Part shown: positions 14,301 to 26,300 of the stretch, one piece after another
How positions within the stretch are numbered: the stretch's first letter is position 1
Layout: each line of letters starts with the position of its first letter
NCBI GenBank assembly: GCA_036924085.1
Contig: JAVGWX010000018.1
Span: forward strand, 25,642,063-25,706,062
DNA length: 64,000 nt
Source of the DNA: Ariolimax columbianus
Lineage: Eukaryota; Mollusca; Gastropoda; Stylommatophora; Arionidae
Direction: 5' to 3'
Translations under genes and position numbers: made by a program
The notes under the pieces: model-generated
The model's input: only the letters and a program-made list of their open reading frames with translations
The model's database searches: none
Told to the model about the DNA's origin: nothing

Positions 14301-17300
14301 GATCCTCTTTGTACCAGATGTGGGATAGTATTCCAGGGTTCTCCTGACCCTTTTTGTACCAGACGTGGGATAATATTCCAGGGTTCTCCTGACCTTTTTT
14401 TGCCAGACATGGGATAGTATCCCAGGGTTCTCCTGATCCTCTTTGTACCAGATGTGGGATAGTATCTCGGGGTTCTCCTGATCCTCTTTGTACCAGATGT
14501 GGGATAGTATCCCAGGGTTCTCCTGACCCTCTTTTGAGCAGACATTGGGTTCGCCAGACCATTTTTCGTACAGACAAACCTTCTCACTCGAAGTGAACAG
14601 ATTTCTCATTTCGCATATTACAGTAGTGTAATTGCCCCTGATGTATAGTGGGGTAACTCCCTGTAAAGCTTTTGATCTCTGTATTTAGTTCCTGACTTTT
14701 ATTGCCTCCTTAGCTCTGCCTACACAAAGATGGGGGGGAGTCATTATGTACTCTGCTCCTTCCCCGTTGACTGATCAGCAGTCAATCTTAATCCAGCTTC
14801 TCCTCTTTGGAATCCTTTTGACTGTCCTGTCTACTTGTCACCCTGTCTTTCTAAATGTGACAGCCTGGCGTTAGATTATATGTTGCCAAACCCCTCTGCA
14901 CGCACTCTGGACACCAGATAATACAACCAAATGGGCTGGCCTAAAACCCCCATCATTTTTAGCTCATAATTCTTCAAGACATGTAGGTCTTGCTAACCCG
15001 GACACGACGAGAGGATGAACTCTAACTGAACTGTTCCCATCTGAATGAAATATTCTATGCCTGTCCCAACTAATTTTCAGGTCATCCCGTAACCCGTAAG
15101 GTCGTTGGAGCACACATGAAGACATCCTCACAACACCGCGCCACCCTTCTCTGTCAGCGGTCGCTGTCTGTGACTCTTCTGGTTGGACATTGGTCCATTC
15201 TTTTATGTTGTCCTCCCATCTCTCTTTGGGACGGCCTCATCGTCTGCTATGCACCTTTCCATGGAGGATTGTATTTGCAAGACCATTTGATCTCGATATG
15301 TGACAGTACCAAGCGAGTTTCCTTCTTTTGACAGTTGCCAAGAGGTCTTCAAAAGGCCCTATTGCTGTTGTAATTCTATCTTGTATTTCCTCATTTGTAA
15401 CTCAATCTTTGCACGTGACGTTTCAAAGTCTTCAAAAATATCTCATCTCCAAGGCCTGTATCCTTAGCTAAAGGTCAGCTGTAACTGTCCATGTCTCACA
15501 AGCATAGAGAAATATTGACAGGACCAGTGTACACATTAATCTGATTTTCATGCATAGTGCAAACCGTTTATCTTTCTAATTTTAGCTCCAGAGAATAAGC
15601 TGTTGACTTCACTGCTCCCTGACACATAACCCTGCTACACAGGCATATTGTAATTGGTCAGTTGCCAATCACAAGCAATGATGGCAGCAGTGTCAGGATA
15701 TAGAGATTTATGCAATTGTCTACAGTCTGACACTGTGACTTGTGCTTTAATTAGATTTAAGTGAGAAAGACTTGAGCTATCATCATATCAACCACATCAA
15801 CCGTACTCTCTGGTCCTGAACTACCATGAACTAGTGGCAAGATGTGTTAGTTGAGGCAGCTGGAGATAGCACAAGATGCAGATTTTTATGTTCTTGGTTT
15901 TACTCCCGGTCACATGGCTTGGGTAGGAAGTTCATAAATTTCCTAATGTTATTTTTTTGTCCGGACAGTGGCTTACAGCCTGCTCTTTTCAGTTTTCAAC
16001 TGCCAAATTGTTTTTTTTTACACACACAGCAAGTAGACGGGCCTCTGAGTTTATCGTCCGTCTCCGATAGGACTAGACACATGCTCTCATCTCCCATGAG
16101 ACTTGTAAGAAGTAATTAAAGGAGGTTTGGGCATGGGGTCAACTATTCTACCCTGTAGAACATGTAAGCCACAAGACCCAAACAATACTTGTACACCCCC
16201 ACAGTGGAAGAAACGGCTGTCATGTCAGACGTGTATGTTTTTCTGAATAAAAAATAATTGACTTTGTGATATTTTGCAAGTATCCTACTGTATTAACTTT
16301 TTCATATCACCAGATTCTGATGCTGAGTTCCAAAGAAAAGTAGGCAGTACTTTGAAGGTATGTCATCAAGAGATATAAAACTATACATGTACATAGCGGT
16401 GTTTCTTGGTATTTGAGAGCAGAAGCCAAAGACCACTGCCAACTAAAATACATAAAAAGAGTACATTTCTCTATTGGTTTTCACCCTTGTTATTTAGAAA
16501 TGAGTTATGCTAATAAACATACGTGAGGCATTGTGGCCTAGGCGTGAAACATCTATTTCACAATTCCAGCACACCAGGTTTGAATCCCGCCGTATTCAGT
16601 TTGGCAGACACAGGTTTTTTTTAGTGTGCAATCACGTCTCCATTTACAGAGAGTACTGGAAACCTACCGTACTTCCACACCTTTGAAGAAACTTATAACA
16701 GCCAAATATGTTGGCTGTTGTAAGAAGGGATGTTCTGCAAAGGATAAGATACTTACATTTACAGTTGACATTTTGCTGTAGTTTTATTGTACAGGGATTT
16801 CATGGCGAAGTGGTTAAGCTGTCGGCCTCGTGATCAGGTAGTGTGGGTTTGACTCCGGACTGCACCGTCTTTTTCACGGGTACTTGATGCGGAGTCCCCT
16901 GCATCTCGTAATGGCTCCCTAGTCGTCTTGTCCTTGATTTGCCAGTAGATCTCGGGCGGCACGAGACGAGAGAGTGAGGATAAAAAGTAGCACAGATAAT
17001 CCTTACTATATACAGCGCTAGCAAAATAAATTATGCCATCATCGTCTACGATGGACAGAGGCCTTTGCCGCAGTTGTATTTATGCACACGCGAACTAACT
17101 TTTCAATGGTATTCTTCTTCTTCGCCATTATTACTTTGAGGTGCGTGTGACATCAACCAATACTATCCAAGTAGTCTTGTATTGTGCAATTTTTTCAATT
17201 TTTTTCAGTTCTCCATTTTTTAAAGTCCATCTCTAGGTCAGTGCACGACAAATCTAGGTCGCCACGATGCTTAGAAATGTTGATGTTACGCCTAACATTT

Positions 17301-20300
17301 CAGGACTAGTGTTGTCTTAGTCTTAGTCAACCTGTACTTCTGCAGGGGTAGATGCCCCTGTGCAGGTCTCAGCTTTGGCATGAGCTGGATGTAGCTGGGA
17401 GGCGGATTTCCTGCTTAGCGGGCTAGGCTCGAGCAGCTTATTACTCCGCTGCTTTGGAACAAGTGCCGCGAAGGATCGTTAGTCAATGTGCGAGTCCATC
17501 TTAATAGACTCAAACACTAGAGCAAAGTAGACCTGCAACCTGTTAGACGCCATCTATGCTGCTCTTAACAAACCCCCTAGCCATGGTCGGTGCTATGCCA
17601 TGTCATACACACAGTTAGCCGCCTTTTACAACATACTGTGTGGTGCAATGGTGTTATTCTTGTCCTTGTTATACACAAATACCCCGGCAGACCACTCGGG
17701 AAGTCTTATATTAACTTGCACAATTTCACCCATTAGTGTATATCCCCTCTATCAGTTTTAAAGGGACACACAATAGAATATTTTCCAGCGTAATTTTCTC
17801 TCTTTCCGCCAACTTTCAAGTCCAGCTTGCCCGCATCCTGTTACACATCAGCTAAGGCATAATACAAATAATGAATAGCAGAAATATGTCAGTACTACTT
17901 TGAAAATAATCTTAAATTTACACATTTAAAATTCATATTTTGAACAATTCACACATACCTGGGTTGCACATCCCTACAAGGAACATTTTAACCAACAATT
18001 TTTACCTGGCTCCTAGATCCTAAACAAATTTTGTCTCCTCCTGTTCTAGGTTTCTTCTCCACGTGTCCTTTGTCTCTTGCTCCTTGGGAATTCCAAGACA
18101 GAGATTACTGTGTGATACTTGCACTTATGTTATTGGCATAAAATTAAAAAGGTATCGGCCGTGTTCTAAGAAGAAATCCTACTATGTGGAGCCAAACTAT
18201 TGCCATGAAAACATCTTAATAATCACAGATATCCCAGGAATAAAAGAGGAAAATTGCCAGGCTGTCTACCTAAAAACCTTAGCTCAGGTGATGATTTTCT
18301 TCAAGTATAGACCTAAGAACTGGACTCACATATACACAGATGGGTCTGCAGAGGGCCAAGTTAGCGATGGTGGAGAAGACATCTTTGCAATACACAGCAA
18401 TGGGTTAATAACCCATAAAGCTTTCCCTACTGGGAAGATTTCTTCTAGCCTTCAATCTTCTTCTTCTTCGTACGCAGTCAGACAGTAACCATTATTTTTT
18501 CGAGCCTTCAATCAATTAATTGAAGCTTGTCGTTCCTCGTGGTGTATAGGTCATTGACAACATCCCGCCAGCGTGCACGGTCCTAGCCTGCTCTCTCCAG
18601 GTGTAATTATTTAATTTTAGTTCCATCTCACATTTTCTTCTCCAAGTGTATTTGGATCCTCCTCTCTCTTTTTCTTTCTCTTCACTTGAGGATTCCACGT
18701 AAAAGCCTGTCTGGCTATGTTAGACTGTGCCTTCTGCAGCTAATGTCCTACCCAGTCTCATTTTCTTCGCTTAATTTGTTGCTCCAATGGCAGTTGTTGG
18801 CTCCCCTCCCATAAGTCTTCATTCCTCACCATTCCTGCCACTTTATGCCCCTTATCCTTCGTAGCCTTAGGGCAGAGTATATAAGCTTCTGTAGGCAATA
18901 AGAATGTTCACCAAATCAGACGAACACCCGCCAACTCAGACTGTATTCTTTACAGACTGCAGATCACTACTAGAGGCAATAAAAAGAACACTAGAGGTGA
19001 ACAAATGCTGGCGGAAATCCGATCAGAGCTCATCAAGATCCAAAATAGCTCTTCAATGGCTACCCTCCCATTGTGGAATCACGGGAAATGAGAGAGCTGA
19101 TGCCCTGCCCAAAGCAGGAGGCAAAATGGAGCGACTTATCCACACAGTGTCTTACCAAAAACAAAAACTATCATCCACAATCAGTACAACTCAAAATGGA
19201 AGAAAGTTGGATGTGAGCAGTAGACCTGACCCAAACCACCAGCTCCGCACAGACACCAACAAACCACCATATTTCTCCTGAGAACAGGGCACTGCAGACT
19301 ATTGAGTCATCTATATTGGCTCAAGATAATTGACTGCCCATGTGAAACCAGAGTCCAGACCTCTGAACACATCCTTTCAGTATACAGAGACCTATGATGT
19401 CAAATTTGGCCAATCTGCTGGTGCTGTAGAGGTCTGGGCTGTTGGTATTCGCCATCTCTTTCCTGATCAGTGGGCCAGACTTGAGAAGGACCGTTGGTTT
19501 CACTACTTTTGTCTGACCTTTGCACCTCTCTCACTGCCTCTGTTATCCTGTTGCTGACTTGTAATTGGATCCATCTTGGGTAAGATTAGAAAGTGCACTG
19601 ATGGGAGAGATGGAAAGAACAGGGTATCTCTGCATGACATCTCCATGGAAACTGATTGTGTTTACACAATTATAGTGAAACTGAAGACATGACGAGTATT
19701 GATCACGGTGATCTACAAATATTATAGTGTGCAATTAATTCTTTTCAGGATTCAGAGCAAGATGCTTACAGACCTGGGGAACATCTTGGCCTTCTGCATC
19801 AAGGTATTAGCAGTTGCCGACAACACTTATGTTGCTCACTATCCTTTACTGTGAATTATAAATCTCGGAACCCTGCTATTAAATCAGGCACATTTGTTTT
19901 ATTGCCAAGTAGCCAAATGTTGAGTAAACTCATTTTGATCTGTTGCCGTGGTGTACCATGTTGAGCTCAGGGCCTCGTTCAGACAATTTCACCATCTCAA
20001 CCACGGTCACCCACAAGGACATCTGAAGTTGTGGGGCTACCAAGACGTCACTTCACGTGTCCATCTATTATCTAGCATGATAATATGACCGGCCCATCAG
20101 AATTTTCGTAACAGGGTGACATCTAGTATGTAAACTGTAAGCAGTCATTAACTTAATCCTTCTGCTCTATGCTTGATGATAGGAAAGTTACAAAGTCATA
20201 ATGTCTATAAATTTGATTGCCAAAACCTTCAATGTTAGGATAGGACTCTAAAGTCATGTGAAATCACATCTCGCAGCACAGGTCTTGATGTCACCATATT

Positions 20301-23300
20301 CACTACCAATGGGCAACTATAATATATTATCTTGGGGAGCACTAACATCAAATTAAAAATGCTGCATCATAACAGCAGAAATGAAATTCCTGTGAAAAAT
20401 ATTGGGCTTAACAAGGAGAGACGTGATCAGAAACGATGACATCAGGAGACTAGTGGGAACAACACCAGTATTAGACTACATTAAAAGATAGCAACTAAAA
20501 TAGTTTGGACACGTAAGAAGGCTACCACCACATAACACCCCTGACAAGCAATGCTATTTAAATACAATGGACTCAAAGCTAAAGGCAGACCTAGAAAAAG
20601 GTGGCTTATAGAAACATCTGAGACGGTAAATGCTACTGTGTATGACGCACACATACGGTCTCGTTCTAGAGATCTCTTCATAACCTGACGCTGAAAGGCA
20701 TAACAGGATAAGCAAAAAAAGAAAAAGAAAAGATTGTGGAAGCCTAGTTGACAGTGAGCTGGCTTATTAGACTGGGATTACAGCATGCCAGGGTTCGAAT
20801 TCACGAACGAACGGAAAAAATACTGGTTATGGTTTGTGCCTGGTATCGCCGCTGCTCCAGTTGACCTCGCTGTAAATGGGTACCTGTTGTTTGAGTTGGG
20901 GAAGGTAAACACAGCAAGGAAGGGAACTGGCCACCCCACCTCACATAGGCTGTGACTGAGTACATGAAGAGTTGCCTTCATCCCCGACGGCAATTGTTGT
21001 CATAGGACTGACCTTTACCGTTTTATATTATATATGATCAACTTAGATATATATTCCAGAGTTACAATAGATTGTGATGAAATAGGCTAGGTTAATGATG
21101 ACACCTAATCTGTCGATATTCAATAGTTACAGCAGATTGTAGTCAGGTAGGCTAGTTTAATGATGACACCTATTTATAGTTAAATAGATTGTAGTCAGGA
21201 AGGCTAGTTTAATGATGACACCTATTAATAGTTGCAATAGATTGTAGTTAAGTAGGCTAGATTAATGATGACACCTATTTATAGTTACAATAGATTGTAG
21301 TCAGGTAGGCTAGTTTAATGATGACACCTATTTATAGTTACAATAGATTGTAGTCAGGTAGACTAGTTTATTGATGACACCTATTTATAGTTGCAATAGA
21401 TTGTAGTCAGGTAGGCTAGTTTAATGATGACACCTATTTATAGTTGCAATAGATTGTAGTCAGGTAGGCTAGTTTAATGATGACACCTATTTATAGTTGC
21501 AATAGATTGTAGTCAGGTAGGCTAGTTTAATGATGACACCTATTTATAGTTGCAATAGATTGTAGTCGGGCTATATTAATGATTCAATATATTTTGTTTA
21601 TATCCAATATTTGCAAAAGATTGCAATGAGGTAGGATAGATTAATTATGATACCTAATTATAGTTGCAATAGATTTCAGAGAGGTGGGATAGGTTAATGA
21701 CGACACTTAATTATAGTTGAAATAGATTGTAGTGAGATAAGCCAACTTAATGATTACACATATCGTATATATATTCTATAGTTGCAAAAGATTGCAGTGA
21801 GGTGGGATAGATTAATGATGACACCTAATTAGTTGCAATAAATTGCAGTGAGACAGGCTATATTAATGATGACACCTATTTACACTTTATTTTTTTACCT
21901 ATTTATAGTTGCAATAGATTGTAGTGAGATATGCTAAGTTAATGATGGCACCTGTTTATAGTTGTAATAGATTGAAGTGAGACAGACTAGATTAATTATT
22001 ACATCTAGTTGGTCTCTATTCCATAGTTGCAATAGGTTGTAGTGAGATAAGCTAGATTAATGATTCAATCTATTTTGTTTCTATTCTATAATTGCAATAG
22101 ATTGTAATGAAATAGTCTAGATTAATGATGACACTTATCTTGTGTATATTCTATAGTTGCAGTAGATTGCAGTGAAGTGTCATACTTTAAGTTGACAAAC
22201 TCCAGTCTAATAATTAATGTGTCATACTTACTCCAGTCTAATAATGAATGTGCCATACTTACTCTAGTCTAATAATTAATGTGCCATACTTTAAGCAAAC
22301 TCCAGTCTAATAATTAATGTGCCATACTGTAAGTAGACAAACACCAGTCTAATAATTAATGTGCCATACTTTCAGTAGACAAAACTCGTCTAATAATTAA
22401 TGTGCCATACTTTAAGTAGACAAACTCCAGTCTAATAATTAATGTACCATACTTTAAGTAGACAGACTCCAGTCTAATAACTAATGTGCCATACTTTAAG
22501 TAGACAGACTCCAGTCTAATAATGAATGTGTCATACTTACTCCAGTCTAATAATGAGTGTGCCATACTTACTCTAGTCTAATAATTAATGTGCCATACTT
22601 TAAGTATATAAAACTCCAAACTAATAATTAATGTGCTACACTTTAAGTACACAGACTGCAGTCTAATAATGAATGTGCCATGCTCTAAGTAGACTATGAT
22701 TGAACATAGCGGACCTACCTATAAGAAGGTGTAAAAGTTGAATATTATATTGTATTAATTATACATTTTCTTAAACTACCAGCAAAGTATGGTGACCTCA
22801 ATGGACACATTAGTTCATCCTCAAGCTGTGCAAGTGAAGTGGCAAACCATATGGAAGACCTCCTCAGACCTTCAAGCAATGGCAGCATGGTTTCAAGGGG
22901 CAGGGACACCGATTACCTGGACTCCTTGCTGTCCAGAAAGTTATCACAGGATCCTGGTCTGAAATTACACATCGACCAATTGGAATCTGTAAGTAATTCA
23001 ATTCTTTTGCAAAGGCAGTAGATATAGTCGTAGGGGCGTCACATCACAGTACACCATGAACTGTACGCCGCATCATACTCTATCCATTGGGAGCGTTGCT
23101 GTTTCAATTAATGCCATGTCCGTCCACTTACTAAGATCATCTGTCAAGCACATCTTAGGGCATCCTCTCCTTCTCTTGCCAAGAACAGTGCCTCGGGGTA
23201 TCATATTGGTTGTTGTTTGAAGGAATTCTCACAATGTGTAGATTTTAAAAGGACGTTTAGCTGCAGTTTGATGAAGCTGTCATGACATCCGAGCGTGCTA

Positions 23301-26300
23301 ATGAAGGTGGGCCAGGGTCCTCTAGGCGGTTGTGCTATGCTTGGCTTCATCTGTGTATTGCACACTTCTATGGGGACATTAATCTTCCTACCCATCACAT
23401 TGGTAAACCACATGGATGTATCACATCACCGTACCAACAGAAATTTCGCGATTTGACAGTTGAAAGGATGTTCGGATACAGCCCAGTAGATGGTCAGACA
23501 GTATTGCGGGCTCTAACATTTCGTAACATGATCCCTATATGATATTCGAAAGATCTTTATGAACCACCTTATCTCCATGGTCTGCATTTTGCTTTCCAAT
23601 GCAGCGTTTCATGTCCATGTTTCACAAGGATGCAGGTACACAGAGAGGATCAATATCTACATTAAATTGATTTTTAGTGATAAGAGATATATTATCTCTC
23701 CAAATCGACGACTTCAGACGTGTATTTTTTTTATTTTTTTTTTGCGTTTACCTTATTTCTTTAATCCCCAAGGTGCCTTGCACTGTTGTTTATATTGTGT
23801 TTCACAAGGATGCAGGTACACAGAGAGGATCAATATCTACATTAAATTGATTTTTAGTGATAAGAGATATATTATCTCTCCAAATCGACGACTTCAGACG
23901 TGTATTTTTTAATTTTTTTTTTTGCGTTTACCTTATTTCTTTAATCCCCAAGGTGCCTTGCACTGTTGTTTATATTGTGTTTCACAAGGATGCAGGTACA
24001 CAGAGAGGATCAATATCTACATTAAATTGATTTTTAGTTATAAGAGATATATTATCTCTCCAAATCGACGACTTCAGACGTGTATTTTTTTAATTTTTTT
24101 TTTGCGTTTACCTTATTTCTTTAATCCCCAAGGTGCCTTGCACTGTTGTTTATATTGTGTTTCACAAGGATGCAGGTACACAGAGAGGATCAATATCTAC
24201 ATTGAATTGATTTTTAGTGATAAGAGATATATTATCTCTCCAAATCGACGACTTCAGACGTGTATTTTTTAAATTTTTTTTTTGCGTTTACCTTATTTCT
24301 TTAATCCCCAAGGTGCCTTGCACTGTTGTTTATATTGTGTTTCACAAGGATGCAGGTACACAGAGAGGATCAATATCTACATTAAATTGATTTTTAGTGA
24401 TAAGAGATATATTATCTCTCCAAATCGACGACTTCAGACGTGTATTTTTTTAATTTTTTTTTTGCGTTTACCTTATTTCTTTAATCCCCAAGGTGCCTTG
24501 CACTGTTGTTTTTATTTTGCGCCTGTCAGCCCAGTGCATCCGACTTCAGCATGCATTTTATGTAAGGGCCTGCTTCCTCCTGAATTTTCTAAGGGTTTGC
24601 TTTCCCTGGGTAATGGCCGGTGCTGTGATGGGGATCGAACCCAGCACCTTCTGGTTGTGAGCCGTGTCACTTTAACCACTAGGCCACGCCATCCCCCAAT
24701 GAGCAGTTCTCATTTGCATGACACAATATTGAACGATATTAATATTGATAGTTGTTTATGGCTCTTTTTGTTTTCACAGAAGGTTTAAACATTTACGCTG
24801 CCACATTATTTTTTCCAGCATGTTACATTTTACTATGGTCGTTGAGTTTGACTGCTGGCAACCTCATAATGTAAAAAGACATTGCCATTATAGTCTTGTC
24901 TTGTCTTGTTCACTTGTGCCGCAAGATATCGTGGTGCACCATAGTTTTCTGTACAAGGCTAGGAGCATTGCTGAAGTAGTTGTTACTCCAAGATGATTTA
25001 GAATATCCGCAACATTTCCCCGTCTCATTCTTGGTGGTTCTCCTAACATCCCGAGGTATACTTGAAAAGATGGACCAGAATTCTCTTGGCTGTAGTGCAA
25101 TGCGAGGTTCCTTAGTAAGCTCACCACTATAGGGATCACAGTGTCCATCCCCACCTTGTTAGCCAGACTGCCATGAAACGGCATGTTTCCAGGGAAAACT
25201 GCTAGGAAGTGAGGTGGAGTTCTTGGTCATTATGTTTCACCTGACCCTGACTAATATTGTCTGATCAGTATGTGTTTCGACTGAGCCTGACTAACATTGT
25301 CTGATCAGTATGTTTCACCTGACCCTGACTAACATTGTCTATCAGTATGTTTCACCTGACCCTGACTAACATTGTCTGATCAGTATGTTTTACCTGACCC
25401 TGACTAACATTGTCTGATCAGTATGTGTTTCACCTGACCCTGACTAACATTGTCTGATCAGTATGTGTTTCACCTGACCCTGACTAACATTGTCTGATCA
25501 GTATGTTTTACCTGACCCTGACTAACATTGTATGATAGGTATGTTTTGCTTGATCACATAGTTTGATAGGTATGTTTTGCTTGACCACATGGTATGATAG
25601 GTATGTTTTGCTTGACCACATGGTGTGATAGGTATGTTTTGCTTACCACATGGTATAATAGGTATGTTTTGCTTGACCACATGGTGTGATAGGTATGTTT
25701 TGCTTGACCACATGGTATGATAGGTATGTTTTGCTTGACCACATGGTATGATAGGTATGTTTTGCTTGACCACATGGTGTGATAGATATATTTTGCTTGA
25801 CCACATGGTAGCCTCCTCTCCCCTAGACTGAGTTAAACGGAATGAGCTGGAATGGGTGGCATGCATGTATTTGAAGCATAGTGCTCCACAGGAGACTGAA
25901 ATGTTTTGATTGATTGATTATTCGTTCTATTCTTGTAACTCAGGCCATAATCAACTTGGGTCTTCAGCTTAGCCCAACCACTCAGATGACATTGAGGGAG
26001 AGCTTGAACATTGATCAAAATGGTATGGTCAAATTTGAAGGTGAGCGGCCAATTTTATTTCTCTCTGTGTTATCAAATTGCTTCCACCAGTGTAAGAGCA
26101 CATGATAGTGCTTTGAGAAGATTATTTTATCTTGTCAGTGTCTCTGTTCCTTTTTAGAGGATTATTTTATCTTGTCAGTGTTTGTGTTCCTCTTTAGAGG
26201 ATTATTTTATCATGTCAGTGTTTGTGTTCCTCTTTAGAAGATTATTTTATCTTGTCAGTTTCTGGGTTCCTCTTTAGAAGATTATTTTATCTTGTCAGTT

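Noticed and set aside
14167..14609. Overlapping repetitive minus-strand frames
   Set aside because: Products of the 46-bp array, with three overlapping frames all open; no start context or domain.
23559..24788. Series of similar small plus-strand proteins of about 117 residues
   Set aside because: They repeat because the 180-bp unit repeats; part of each is the SINE1 tail in reverse.
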